Assembly (NCBI RefSeq): GCF_932294415.1 | Contig: NC_065535.1 | Coordinates: 82,171,862-82,235,861 of the forward strand | Direction: 5' to 3' | From: Quercus robur | Taxonomy: Eukaryota; Streptophyta; Magnoliopsida; Fagales; Fagaceae | Length of the DNA: 64,000 nucleotides | Shown: positions 11,987 to 24,329 of the stretch, in pieces | How positions within the stretch are numbered: the stretch's first letter is position 1 | Layout of the letters: each line of letters opens with the position of its first letter | The notes under the pieces: generated by a model | Database searches by the model: none | Told to the model about the DNA's origin: nothing | The model's input: only the letters and a program-made list of their open reading frames with translations | Made by a program: the position numbers and the translations under genes

Positions 11987-12929
11987 ATGGAGCCAACAAC
12001 TGAGAAGTCAAATGACAATGTCAGAGATCTCAACAAGCCCTTCCGTTTTAAGGGAGCCCATTTCAAAAGATGGAAAGCCAAGGTTCTTTTCTATCTAAGC
12101 CTTTTTAAGGTAGCCTACGTCCTCACTGAGAAAAATCCAAACAAGGTCTCTATTGATGACATGACCAAAGATGAACTTTATGATCATCAAGAAAAAAATA
12201 GATAAGTATGAACAAGATGAGTATAGATGTTGTTGTTATCTTTTAAATTGCCTTGCAGATAATTTCTATGATTATTATAATACTACATACACTTCTGCAA
12301 AGAAATTTTTGAAAGCTTTACAAAGCAAATATGACACCAAAGAGGCTGGTGCAAAGAAATATGCAGCTAGTCGTTTCTTTCGCTGTCAAATGGTGGATAG
12401 CAAATCTGTTGTGGAACAGGTTCAAGACTTTCAAATGATCGTAGCAGAAGTTAGATCCAAAGGCATAAAGATTGAGAACAACCTTATTGTGGCTGGTATC
12501 ATTGACAAGCTACCACCATCATGGAAAGAGTTCCAAAAATCAATGCGCCATAAGCAAAAGGAGACATCCCTAGAATCCTTGATTACTCGCATTCGTGTAG
12601 AGGAGGAAGCTAGAGGACAAGATGCACTTATAACATGAGAGGGTAATGGACATTCTACCACCAAGGTAAATTTAATTTCTACAAGCAATAACAAGCCCAA
12701 AGATCATTTTCCTAAAAATGCTCAATTGAGGCCAAGAAAGAAAAATATGAAAAATTATGGTAGACCTCACAATAGGGGCAACCCTAGTCAAAGGAATAAG
12801 AACCAAGGACTCCCTTCCAATAATCAACAAGTTAATGCATGTTTTGTCTGTGGCAAGAGTGGGCATATTGCTCGATTTTGCAAATTTCAAAAACATGGAT
12901 CTATCCCACAGGCTAATGTTACCGAATAG
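11987..12929 (+). pseudogene. Copia gag (UBN2-type capsid plus zinc knuckle), frameshifted
   Basis: The ATG at 11987 begins a copia gag ([19 protein letters not shown]), which matches the usual capsid N-terminus. The frame shifts near 12180-12205 into a frame that carries the rest of capsid ([15 protein letters not shown]..., [11 protein letters not shown]) and stops at TGA 12636-12638. A third open stretch holds the nucleocapsid zinc knuckle CFVCGKSGHIARFC (C-x2-C-x4-H-x4-C) at about 12840-12880 and stops before 12930. At least one indel and two stops make it non-functional. Confidence 0.85.
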
Positions 12930-12935
12930 CCTTTA

Positions 12936-13873
12936 GTGGCTATGATTACAGACATATACATGATCCAATATGTTGAAGGGTGGTGGGCAAACTCTGGTGC
13001 CAATAGGCATGTCTGCTATGATGAAAATTGGTTCAAAATATACACTCCTTTTGAAGAAGGAAAAAAAAAAATTATGCTTGGTGACTCTAGTAAAACCAAG
13101 GTACTTAGGAGTGGTGAGGTTGAGCTGAAATCTACCTCTAGATGTGTGCTCACTTTGAAAGATGTGCTATACACTCCGTTCATGAGGAAAAATCTAATGT
13201 CAAGCTATTTGCTGAATAAGGCTGGCTTCAAACAAACAATGGAATCTAATCAATATGTAATCTCTAAGAAATGATTATTTGTGGGCAAATGGTATGCTTG
13301 TGATGGAATGTTCAAACTAAATATTGAAAATAATATGTCATCTGCTAGTTATGTTTATATGTTGTCTTCTATGAATTTTTGGCATGCTCACTTGTGTCAT
13401 ATAAACAATAGATATGTGGGAATTATGAGTAACATAGGATTAATTCCATGACTAACAAAAGACTTTGAAAAATGTGAAGCATGCAGTCAAGCTAAAATTA
13501 CTAAAACGACCTCATAAAAATGTTGAAAGAAATACTGAATTGTTAGAACTAATTCACACAAATCTTTGTGAATTTGAAGGAAAATTAACTCGAGGAGGAA
13601 ATAGGTATTTCATCACCTTTATTGATGATTTCTCGAAATATGCATATGTTTATCTATTAAAAAATAAAAGTGATGCTTTTGAGAAATTTAAAGAATTTCT
13701 TAGAGAAGTTGAGAACCAATTCGGTAGAAAAATAAAATGAGTTAGAAGTGATAGAGGTCGGGAGTATGAATCTATTGAGTTCAACTCATTTGTTCAGTCC
13801 TTTGGAATAATCCATGAAACTACTCCTCCATACTCATTTGCATCTAATGGTGTGGCTGAAAGAAAAAAATAGA
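12936..13873 (+). pseudogene. Copia protease and N-terminal integrase, disrupted
   Basis: The protease region reads [12 protein letters not shown], where active copia proteases have DSGA, so the catalytic Asp is Asn. It continues to a stop at 13272-13274. The integrase part shows the zinc-binding HH-CC region (13381-13480) with stops. The core reads LIHTNLCEFEG, where the first catalytic Asp of HTDLC is Asn. FIDDFSKYAYVYLLK follows, then a stop at 13738-13740 and SDRGREYES with the second Asp. The core runs to GVAERK at 13865 and is cut by the MULE insertion. A 7-A run at 13863-13869 gives a 1-nt frame shift relative to the expected reading. Confidence 0.85.
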
Positions 13874-15386
13874 GGGATAATTACACTTTACCCACTTGTG
13901 GTTTGCTTCTAATTTGATGTGCCTACCCGTGGTTTAAATTTTGACACTTTACCCACCTATGATTCCCACCGTTACTGTGCTGTAACCCACCTCTCCCTCA
14001 ATCGTTACTCTAACACAGAATATGTAAAAAACAAAAACCCAAACAGATCAAAATACTCTCACTCAAATCTTGAACATGAAGAACATACCCAAAAATCTGA
14101 AAAATTACAGGAAGTTGAACCCAAAAACAATATCCAACACAGGCCCAATCCCTGAGCTGACCGACCAACAAGAAAAACAAAAGAAAAGAGAAAAAAAGAA
14201 AATAAGATCAAAACATGCTATTTCAAACCCAGGAATATGAATCTGGCTCAAATCAAATATTTTTCAAACCTAGAACACAAACACAGCTGACCCATCGATG
14301 TTGGCCTGTCACCACCTCATTCTGTTACCCATTACACTCCAAAACCACTGGTCTACCCCAAAATTACATCAAAACATCACAAATTTTTTGATCGGGTCAA
14401 TTAATCAAATACCCAACACACACAAAAAAGAGGCCTTTCTTTTCATTTATCTGATGCTGGGGTCTAACCAAGGGAAATTCGTTGAATGACGGTGAGCTTA
14501 TAACACACTAGACCCACATAGCAAATCAAGACGAAAAATCCAAAATTCAAATCTTTGTAGCCTGAAAATGCTAGAAATGTATGCTCTGTATCATTTAAAT
14601 AACATAGAGATCACAAGCTAGTACACTTCCAAATTAGTGGCATTTACGACAACAACAGTAGCATTTACATTAAGGCGCCGAGCTCCAATTCCCAGACGAC
14701 GTCGTCGTCGTCGTCATTCGTGACGATTCTGTTATCGTTTGACTGGTTCAATAATGGGGATCATAAGAACATTCTCAAATCTCAAGCCTATAAATCCAAA
14801 CAAAACTGTCAAGAGGATAGAAAAGATTGAAAAAGAAATTTGTGGTGTGTTTGATTTGGTTTTAATCTTTGCTTGCAGTGGTTGTGGGTTATGTTCAAAA
14901 TTTATGGGTTTAATTTTTGGTTAATCTTCAAGATTTTTGGGTTTAGTTTTTGGTTTGGGTTTATGTTCAAAAATTCTAGGTTCACTTTTTTTTTTTTTTT
15001 TTTCTTTTTTGAGATAATAAACAGAACTATATTAATGTAAAATAGTAATCATATACAAATATACAAATATAAAGAAAAGAACAAATGCCTGGGCTTGCTC
15101 TAGTGAGCCAACTTAAGAGACAAATAGGAAAAGATAAAGTGCAAGTCATATTATGTTCTTTAGATTTTTGGGTATGTTCTTCATGTTCAAGATTTAAGTG
15201 AGAGTGTTTTGATTTGTTTGGGCTTTTGTTTTTTACATATTTTGTGTTAGAGTAATAGCTGAGGGAGAAGTGGGTTACGGCACAGTAACGGTGGGAATCA
15301 CAGGTGGGTAAAGTGTCAAAATTTAAACCACGGGTAGGCACATCAAATTAGAGGCAAACCACAGGTGGGTAAAGTGTAATTATCCC
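13874..15386. mobile_element. Mutator-like element with 226-bp terminal inverted repeats
   Basis: The element starts GGGATAATTACACTTTACCC and ends with its reverse complement. Left arm 13874 to about 14100 and right arm about 15162-15386 match at roughly 90% by eye. Flanks 13865-13873 and 15387-15395 are both AAAAATAGA, a perfect 9-bp target-site duplication, the hallmark of Mutator-family insertion. Removing the element and one repeat rejoins the copia integrase. The 1.06-kb interior holds no transposase, so the element is non-autonomous. The interior contains a (CGT)n run near 14700-14717, an AT-rich stretch and, from about 14986, an oligo(T) tract that may start a reversed A-tailed retroposon (14986-15160). 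Confidence 0.93.
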
Positions 15387-15806
15387 AAAAATAGAACTTT
15401 GATTAATTTAACAAATGTCATGCTTATTAAGTTAGGTGCTCCTCTAAATCTGTGGGGGGAAGCAATTTTAACAGCCTATCATGTTTTAAATAAAGTGGCA
15501 CACAAAAAAACTAAACTCACACCTTTTGAATTGTGAAAGGGTCATAAGCCAAATTTGAGATATTTTAAAGTTTGGGGTTGCTTAGCCTTTGTAAGGTTAA
15601 CGGATCCCAAAATACCTAAATTGGGTGTTAGAGCTACCACCTATGCTTTTCTTGGATATACAATAAACAGTACAACTTATAGACTTTTGAATATTGAAAA
15701 TAATGTGATTTTTGAATCAAGTGATGCTATCTTTCTTAAGGAAAAATTTCCTTTTAAATCTAAAAATAGTGGGGGCAAAGAAGTTATAGAAAATGTGTTA
15801 TCTTAG
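15387..15806 (+). pseudogene. Copia integrase C-terminal part
   Basis: This continues the integrase interrupted at 13865: NRTLINL..., GAPLNLWGEAILTAYHVLNKV, TPFEL, then a TGA (15534-15536) in place of the expected Trp codon of ELWKG. The GPY/GKF-like region follows: LRYFKVWGCLAFVRL...KLGVRATTYAFLGYT. It ends at TAG 15804-15806. Confidence 0.85.
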
Positions 15807-15841
15807 CCTAGTTCTTCTACTCATTCACAAAATCAAGAAAA

Positions 15842-16735
15842 TCTTGAAATTGAACTTAGAAGGAGTAAAAGAGCTAGAGTTGAAAAAGATTTTGGCCCAA
15901 ACTATTATGTTTTTAATGTTGATGAAAATCCTCTTACTTTGAAAGAAACTTTGCTATCACCTGATTGTGTATTTTGGAAAGAGGCTGTGAATGATGAAAT
16001 GGATTCACTTATTTCTAATAAAACATGGAAGTTTATAGATTTACCATCTAGTTGTAAAACAATAGGTTGTAAATGGATCCTTAGGAAAAGCTTAAACTTG
16101 ATGGCACAATAGACAAATTTAAAGCTAGACTTGTTGCAAAAGATTTTAAGCAAAAAGCTGATGTTGATTTTTTTGACACTTTTTCTCCTGTTACTAGAAT
16201 TACATCCATTAGATTGCTAATTGCTATTGCAGCCATATATGATTTGAAAATTCATCAAATGGATGTAAAAACAACTTTTTTGAATGGAGACCTAGATGAT
16301 GAAATTTATATGGACCAACTCGAAGGATTTATAGAGTATGGTCAAGAAAGTAAGGTGTGTAAGCTAACTAAATTCCTATATGTCTTAAAGCAAGCTCCTA
16401 AACAATGGCATGAAAATTTTGATTCTTACATTATTGAAAATTGATATAAGTCAAATGAATCTGACAAGTGCATCTATTATAAAACTTGGGAAAACTCACA
16501 TGTCATTATTAGCCTCTATGTGGATGACTTACTAATATTTGGCCCTAATTTGCATGTTATAAATGAAACAAAAAATATATTTAGAAGCCATTTTGATATG
16601 AAAGATCTTAGTGAGGTTAATTTTATTTTGGGCATGAAAATTACAAAAACATGTGATGGAATATTTCGTAATCAATTACATTATGTTGAGAAAATATTGA
16701 AAAATATATAATTTTCATGATCATAAAAGTGTAGA
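15842..16735 (+). pseudogene. Copia reverse transcriptase, frameshifted
   Basis: RT motifs appear in order: FWKEAVNDEMDSL, IGCKWI, a frameshift near 16085, FKARLVAKDFKQKADVDFFDTFSPV, HQMDVKTTFLNGDLDDEIYM, QAPKQWHENF, a TGA at 16442-16444, and the active-site box YVDDLLIF at about 16517-16540. SEVNFILGMKI follows. A further shift or stop near 16712 separates it from RNase H. The catalytic Asp pair is intact, but the frame is not. Confidence 0.88.
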
Positions 16736-16760
16736 TACTCCTTTTGATTCTAGTGTTCAT

Positions 16761-17516
16761 TTGTTTCCTGTTAATAATGACAACGATGTTGTTAATCAAA
16801 AGGAATATGCTAGCATAATCGGTAGTTTGCGATATGCGACTGATTGTACTAGACCTAACACTGCCTATGCAGTAGGAGTACTTAGCAGATTTACTAGCAA
16901 GCCTAGTAGAGATCATTGGCAAGCTATTGAGCGAGTTATGAAATATTTATCTGGTACCAAATTACATGGTTTGTTCTATGAAAAATATCCTGCTATACTT
17001 GAAGGTTTCAGTGATGCTGACTGGAATACTTTGTCTGGTGATTCTCTGTTTACCACTAGTTACATTTTTACTTTAGGTGGTGGTGCAATATGTTGGAAAT
17101 CAAAAAAACAAACCATTATTGCTAACTTTACTATGGAGGTTGAGCTTAGAGCTTTAGCTGAGGAAGCAAATTGGTTGAGAGATTTGTTACATGAAATTCC
17201 TCTCTGGGAAAAACCAATACCACCTATTTTAATTTATTGTGATAGCATTGCTACAATTGGTAGAGTACGTAACCTTTTTTATAACGACAAATCTAGACCC
17301 ATAAGAAGAAAACACAGTACTATGAGATCTTATTTGAGTAATGGCATCATTAATATAGAATATTTTAAATCTTGTGATAATCTTGCAGAACCATTAACTG
17401 AGGCCTTAACAAGAGAAAGGGTTTGGAATACATTGAGGGGGATGGGATTGAAGCCATACAATCATGAGCCATGTATAAGGATACCTAACTCGAGGACCAA
17501 AGGTCCTGAGAACTAA
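16761..17516 (+). pseudogene. Copia RNase H
   Basis: The longest surviving frame of this element (about 250 residues) has EYASIIGSLRYATDCTRPNTAYAVG, FSDADWNT, ICWKSKKQT, ELRALAEEANWLRDLL and IYCDSIATI, the order of copia RNase H. The usual SSTEAEY reads FTMEVEL, with the central Glu retained. It runs to TAA 17514-17516. Part of a dead polyprotein. Confidence 0.88.
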
Positions 17517-18071
17517 GTTCAATGGGAAAAATGAATCATATGGTGGTTGTAAGAAAATGCATTATTAATTTTAATTGTATTTGAAAAAATATAAATAAAT
17601 AAATAATCCATCCCTATGGTGTAAATGCATTTATCCTGTAACATGTAGGAGGTTGAGTTTTTTAAAACTCTTAATGAACAATCTGTAGCTCTTATGAGTA
17701 CTGGAGTGTCAAAGTTACAAGAGCACCCTAGACAGATTTCACTTATGTGAGCAAGGGAGTGGGGCTGCTCCCTAAGAGAATTGGGCTTATTCTCAAAGAC
17801 GCTCATGGAAAACTGGGATTAGCATAGGGCTGTAACATGCTAGCTAGTAAAGCTCATGTCAACACCTGGATCATTATGTGTGAGCAGTAATACTTTATTT
17901 CCCTTAAGTAGTCATAGTTCAAGTTGGAGACCACTACTGACTCTGGAGTAGAGATTGTTGTTTCACTAAGTAAAGGTTCAATGCAGAGCACACCTTCATG
18001 ATGCATAATAATCCCTCTTTGCCTAGTAATCTCTCATTTTTCTGAATTTAATTTTAAAATGAGTGGGGGAA
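17517..18071 (+). other. 3' non-coding region of the copia element
   Basis: About 550 bp between the pol stop and the 3' LTR. No ORF. It ends in the purine-rich tract that would prime plus-strand DNA synthesis. Confidence 0.6.
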
Positions 18072-18666
18072 TGTTAGTACATTTTAAATTAAATATGTTG
18101 AAACTCAAAATAACTGAAGATGAATAAAGAGATGAGTTATAATAAAATTTGTTAAAGAAAGAGTTACTTGTATGTAAGTTAGATTAAATAAATTAAGAGA
18201 AGTTTTCTAAATTAATAAATAACATGTAGGTTATGTGAAGGGTTGGAAGACTATATATATGGCTATGCTATGAACTAATTTCATATCAAGAGTGAATGAA
18301 GAGAAATAGTTAAAGCAAAAAGTATTATGTGAGAGAGTGAATTCAATAATATTCCTAAATACTTAAGAGATTTCGGGCCAAAGAAAGGTGTTCTTCTAGT
18401 GGAGTTTTGGGCTTGAACACTTTATGCAGAAGCTATTCTATCCATACAACATTTGTTGGGCTGTTGTATCCTGGGGGAGACAAGTCAAAGAAAGTCTGCA
18501 CCAGTTACAAAGATTAGCCAACTAAGGGCTTAAATCTCCTTAAAGAGAGGGAGTGCCGCGCCTCAGTCCAAATGGTGTTGTGTTCATCTCTTCAAATTAA
18601 TAATATTCAGCATATTATTCAGTTTCTCTTTGTGTTGTTTCCATTATTATTGTGTTTGCACCAACA
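18072..18666 (+). repeat. 3' LTR of the copia element
   Basis: 595 bp, same length and termini as the 5' LTR. It is preceded by GAGTGGGGGAA (polypurine tract). Confidence 0.92.
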
Positions 18667-18779
18667 ATTACTTTTACTTCTAAATTTAACACACACAAAA
18701 ACAAACACACACACATATTGAATAATCATTATGGAGCAAACATCAAAAATTGAAATTCTATTGCAATTTTTTTTTTTTA

Positions 18780-19235
18780 AAATCCTATGATTATACTATC
18801 CCAATTACATCTTTATATAAGACCTTCTAGGAATGACAAGTTGTGGGAGTTACCAAATACCAAAGCAAGGCATTTTTTTCGGATCAACAACCTAATGTGT
18901 TACCTTCCAACTACTAATAAAAACTAATATGTCTTAGAGAACAATATTATACAACGGATGTCATAGATCGTATTTAAAATAATAAAATAATCATATGATT
19001 GTACTATCCCAATTGCATCTTTATAAGACCTTTTTAGGAATGAAGAAGTTGTGGAAGTTTTTTTTTTTTTGGTAAACAATAATAGGAAAATAACATTACA
19101 CAATCAGTCTATTACAAAATAACTCAACTTTGTCAAAAGTTAGCGCATTTACCAAATACTAAAGTCATTTCTTTACACATCAACAACCTAACGTGTTGCC
19201 TTCCAACTATTAATAAAAGTTAAAATTTTTAAGAG
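18780..19235. repeat. Imperfect tandem duplication, second copy interrupted by a T-led insert
   Basis: Segments 18780-18940 and about 18990-19230 share CTATCCCAATT.CATCTTTATA, AGGAATGA, AAGTTGTGG and TCAACAACCTAA.GTGTT.CCTTCCAACTA. The second copy has about 90 bp inserted at 19059-19147. The insert starts with a T-run and then TTGGTAAACAATAATAGG, as expected for a short A-tailed retroposon in reverse orientation. Confidence 0.65.
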
Positions 19236-21560
19236 ATTTTACGCACAACTTTTCCTTAATAATTCCTATAGGGGCCTAAATGTGTGATTTGATCCTTGTC
19301 CATACCAATTACATCTACATAAAAGCTCTAAAACCTTAATAAATCCTATAACCCCCCAGAAAATCCCTTGTTTAGTATATATTCTCATGTCTTTGTAAGG
19401 GCATAGGTGAACTAGTTCTTTTTAATTTTTCATTTATCAATTAAATTACGACAATCATGTCCTGCTCATGAAAGAATAAGAAGGTATATCGTACATAAAA
19501 AATATAGGTGTTCCTTTCTTACAATATGTGAATTCTACACGGTTATGAGATTCACACTATATACGTACAATGATAACAATGTAAATAGAGCTTGATCTTA
19601 ACTTTTATGCAATTTCATCATCATTATATAAAACAAATAGCATGCAACATTGGGCAACATGGGGCGGTTGAAAGTGACTGAACCAGCAGGCACTTGGATG
19701 CAACACGTACGCACGCACAGTAAAATCCACAAACCACTAGCTAGCCACCCACTTCTGAAGAAACCATGAGCTGCCACTTAAGAGAGAGACCCATCAAATA
19801 CAAAACCCCATGAAACACGAACCTGAGCCCTTATTTTGGAGACGTGGTCCAATCTTAGTAACTTTGGCACAGAAAGCACATGAAAGGCAACCCATATATA
19901 TATATTTTCCTCTTCTGTGCTAAACAAAAATAATTTTATTAGAATAAAGAAAAATCAAATTTCAAAGTCAGATTTGCTCGGGGAAAAAAATAATTCACGG
20001 ACAGGAAAAAAGAAGAAGAAGTAAAATAGATGTTATTGAAACCACAAGTGGCTGAAGTGGGTGACACAGTTAAGTGTTGAATAAAATCTGAGAAAATGCC
20101 TTCAATTATAAACCAAAAGGTAAAGGGTAACTTTAAAAATTAACATTTGTATATTGGTTATTTCGTTTTTCGAAGGAAAAAAATAATCACATACTTTAGG
20201 TACAATCTCACTCTATTAAGAGAATTTAAACATACCCTCTAGCTAGTATCAAAGATTCTTGAGAATTGATATTCAATATTTTTTTTTTTTTTTGAGAAAT
20301 TGATATTCAACAATTTGAATAGGGAATATAAGATGTCGACCATTGGTTTAACAGTATTTTTAAGAAAAAAAGAAATAATGATTTTTAGATGAAATCTTTA
20401 TGTTTCATTTATTCTTAGGAATTCTAAAAGGCTACATTCTGCTGTAAGCGGTTTAAAATAATAATAATAATATATTCTCACCCCTTAAAAGAGGAATATT
20501 TTATTATTTTCTCCTTATGATAGTAAAAGGATAGGTGTGATAATGAATGATTAATTAAGATTGGTTCTCTCACAAAAAAAAAAAAAAAAATTAAGATTGG
20601 TTCTAAAAAATAATTATTTATAAGCAATTATGTACTAAAATCCCATTGATTTAATTTAAGGACAAATTGTGTGAAAATGCATAATAAATCCAATAAATAA
20701 TAGGTATTTTAAATATATATATATATATAAATAATTGATTAAGATTTAAAAATCCTAACTATCCATTGGTTAATCCGATCAATAATCATCACTTACACCA
20801 TTGGCATTAACTACCCTAAAATAGGGTAAGGGAGCACCTTAGGGAAGAAACCCCACCCAAAAAAAAAAAAAAAAACTTCACAACAAGTCAACAACCTCCA
20901 TACACATTACACATTTTAGGATAGACAAAGTTTGACTACAACCCCCACTAAAAAAATTAACATGATTATATATTATGAAATTCTAACTATTAGATCTCGT
21001 ATACTTTATGTATTTAACATACATATCAAATTTCGTGTCACTTATTTTTTATGCATAATTTTAGACTATTAAAGGTTTAAACATTTTAGTGATGACATAA
21101 CTATTAATTTTTAATTTTTTGAAAAATTTTAGAAGCATGGAGGATATAAGAAATTGTAATCCAATGGTGGATTTGTTAAATTTCACAACTAATATAAATA
21201 TATTTAGTAGAGTTGTAACTATTTCCTACAAATTAGTCTATAACCAAACTTTATCCTTTTAGGATTTTTCTACAATTGCTCCCTTAAAACAGAATCGTTT
21301 AACAAATTTAACCATTGTGGTGCCACATAACTCTTATTTTAAGGGATTAATGAAGAGCAACTTGGTATTTGATGTGGTGCCACATCTACAAAGGTCAAGT
21401 GAATTGCATGCGACATGTTTTTCCTGCTTAGTTAACAGCCCAATTGCCAATAGAATGCAAAGTGAAATACATGTTATAATTTTGCGTGGTAGTCGTATAT
21501 CTTGAAAGTTCAAGGTGATAAGTCTAAATAGGGGTATAGTTTAGGGCGATAAAGCATTAT
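19236..21560. other. AT-rich intergenic sequence
   Basis: About 2.3 kb with no gene recognised. It contains several homopolymer and (AT)n tracts. An A-run near 20859-20875 follows a segment of ordinary composition and could be another retroposon tail. Confidence 0.4.
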
Positions 21561-21578
21561 ATGTTCTTTTGTGATTTT

Positions 21579-21700
21579 TTGGAGAAATAATTACAACATG
21601 CTAAACATGCTGCTAACCTCGCAGCTCAGACCCTTTTCCCCCTAAATCCCCATGCACTTTGTACATGGGGAGGTGTCAATTCAACAACAAGCCCTTTGGC
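21579..21700. mobile_element. 122-bp insert between perfect 18-bp direct repeats
   Basis: ATGTTCTTTTGTGATTTT occurs at 21561-21578 and again at 21701-21718. The 122 bp between has a higher-GC body (GCTAACCTCGCAGCTCAGAC..., CCATGCACTTTGTACATGGGG). Long direct repeats of this size typically flank L1-mobilised SINE insertions. There is no obvious A-tail, so the class is tentative. Confidence 0.45.
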
Positions 21701-21723
21701 ATGTTCTTTTGTGATTTTAAAAT

Positions 21724-22743
21724 TGTTAGGACATGTGGTTCACATGTTAAAAACATATGTCATGATTTTATGTAATTGACTAATCCTTTGACAAAACGCA
21801 CTTTACTTGTAATTGGGTAGTTCTAGGATGTGTTCAAATACTTCAAGAAATAAGGTTTCAAGATCAAGTGTTGAAGTCATCAAGCCTGTCCAAGAAACAA
21901 GCTAAGAAGTGCAAATTCATTAAGTCTTGATAGCTGGCTCGACAGCTGCATCTATCAAGGTTTAAGGAAGCTGTCCAACCCATGGCTCGACACCTGCTCG
22001 ACAGCTTATTTGTCGAGATTTAAGAAATTTAGAATTCTTATCTGATTTCTTGGAATCCGTGATTATGTGTTTAGGTCTTCTTTTCTCCTAACCCTAAACA
22101 TATAAAAGGATTATTTTAAGAACCGTTAAGTAGTTCACAAGTTGCACAAACATTGAGCAAACTTTGTTCAAGCAAATTGTGACCGGAGACGAAATTCTTA
22201 CCCTTAGTTCATCTCTTTCTCTTGAAGAAGTTGCTGTGTATGTGCACCGTAGGGTTTTGTAACCAAGCATCTTCTTAATCTTCATCGTGTGGATGAACTG
22301 AAGAACTTTGTAGCCAACAACCTTCTTAGTTGGTGATTGAAATTGCGTACTGGGATCCGCGCAATTGGTTAGTCACGTACTTGGGAGCCGTGCATCAAAA
22401 GGGGGAAACTGTCACTACAGAATAAGTCCAATTGGGTATTGGGGTAAAGGTTCAACAGTAGGTTGGTATGGTACTTGGAATTCCTTTACTTGTAATCGCT
22501 TGTTGTGATAATAGTGGAGTTTCGGGAGTGGTGATCTAAAAATCACCTAATGGGGTTTTTGCCATTAGGTTTTCCCCATTCGTAAACAAATCACCATGTT
22601 ATTTATTTTCTGCTGTATAATTAGTTTATTGGTGATTTGTTTGTGCTACCACGCATTTACATGAACAATTAATTTAATTAATTCACTTGGCTAAATTAAT
22701 TGATTAATTTATCACAAGGGGTTAATTCGTTTTTGACCTATAA
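21724..22743 (+). mobile_element. Probable solo LTR (about 1 kb)
   Basis: It begins TGTTAGG and contains a TATA-like ACATATAAAAGG at about 22096. There is no ORF or internal retrotransposon domain. It appears to end near TGACCTATAA. Flanking pentamers AAAAT occur at 21719-21723 and 22744-22748, consistent with a 5-bp target duplication, although the expected terminal CA reads AA. Size, termini and promoter-like box fit an LTR left by recombination between the two LTRs of an element. A second copy is not present in the window to confirm the ends. Confidence 0.5.
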
Positions 22744-24329
22744 AAAATGAAATGGATTTTGCCATTTGTTTGATCATAAAATTAAATGACTATTAAATCC
22801 TAGTAGACCAACTTTTAGATCGAGTGAGATGGGTTAACACCTTCTCATCTGATAACTTAGCCTCTTATCTTAGAACTTGGTTTCTACTTTAGTATCTTTT
22901 TGTGAAATTTTGTTTTTAGAATGTACCTAGAAGACAAAGTATTGTAAATTGTTTCTTTTGCAGTTTGTAACTAGGAGAAAAATTCATATAATTTTCATTA
23001 TCCTTTATTTTCATAAAAGGCAAAGTAATTTTGAATTTTATTTGAATAAAGATTTATTATGAAATTGTTGCTTTCTTGATTTTATCCTTAAATAACTAAG
23101 TGGCAACTCCAAATTGTAAAACCCTCTCCATATAGGGGCAAAAACATCATCATCTTGAGTATCCATTTTGAGATTCATATCCTAGCAAGCAATCGCATTC
23201 TCGAATCATGGTTCACACAACCATCAATTGGGTTCTCTTTCAATTGTCACTATTGATATCCTAGAGCAACATCAGTTGATAAATATGGCATTAGATGTCC
23301 AAAATTTATGGTCTTCACAAATTATTTGTCCAAGTTTAAAATCAAATTTAGGATCAATATCATAACTTTGAAAAAGTTCACCTATTCAATATCAAGACTT
23401 ATAAATCTCTTCTTCTTTTCTTTTTTCTTTTTTTTTTTTTTAAATCCCATCTACTTATCTCATTCTTTATTTAGGAAAAGAAAATCACTCATACACTATT
23501 TTGGAAAAATGTATTGAAGTTGTTAAAAAATATTTTTCTTTGTGTCATAATTAGAATTATGTCCTTTATACATATATATAATTAGTATATTTTTTTTTTT
23601 TTGAGAGAGAGACATATATAATTAGTATGCTGGTTGAATTCAACCCATTATCATGATCCGATTGGAAAACATCCAAAATGTACACAGGTGGACTTGGAAA
23701 TAAATAAATAAATAATCAGTAAGTTGGTTTTTCCCTTTTCTGGCATCAGCATTCAGCATGCCTATTTGTCTCTCTGTAGCAATTATGTTTCACTCTAATT
23801 GTAAATTTTTTTTTTTTTTTTTTTTTTGGAAGACACTCTAATTGTAAATTAGATATTCAATTTAGAGAATATCTTTTTGTAAAGTAGTCAAACGTCAAAG
23901 TATCATTCTTCAAACCCGAAATGACACTTTTGCATGCCTTTTCGAACACAAGTTAGGTTATTCTAATACCACCAAATACCTATAATCATGCATACTATCA
24001 GACAAAGATTATTTACTAATAAAATGTTTTGATGATTAAATTGAATAATCAACATATCGTATATATGTATGGAAAATTTGACTAGAGGTAATCCATTATC
24101 ACATTTATACTAAATAATTATTAAAAAAAACTTTTAAAAAAAAAAAAAAAGGTAATAAGCCCTAATAATATTATGTCGAGTGTTCAAAATATAAATTCAC
24201 TCTAATTTTGTGCAAAGTATCCTTTAATTTGAAACTACTTCTAGACCATTTTAAAAGTATTTATCTCAAACATTCCAATCATTTGAAATTAATCATAATT
24301 CTCTTAAATTTTCAAGATATTAACAACAT
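22744..24329. other. AT-rich intergenic sequence
   Basis: No gene recognised. Long T-runs occur near 23420-23440 and 23806-23827. Confidence 0.4.

Larger units (their letters stand above)
11374..18666 (+). mobile_element. Ty1/copia LTR retrotransposon, decayed, with a nested MULE
   Basis: Two 595-bp direct repeats (11374-11968 and 18072-18666) bound gag, protease, integrase, reverse transcriptase and RNase H remnants in copia order (integrase before RT). The repeats begin TGTTAG and end CCAACA. A purine tract, GAGTGGGGGAA, precedes the 3' LTR. The sequence after the 5' LTR does not resemble the usual initiator-Met primer site, so that site looks eroded. The reading frames carry many stops and shifts, and a Mutator-like element (13874-15386) interrupts the integrase. 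I could not find a matching 5-bp target duplication (TCATC versus ATTAC). By eye the LTRs differ at roughly 25-30 positions, so this insertion is older than the gypsy element at 39-49 kb. Confidence 0.93.
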
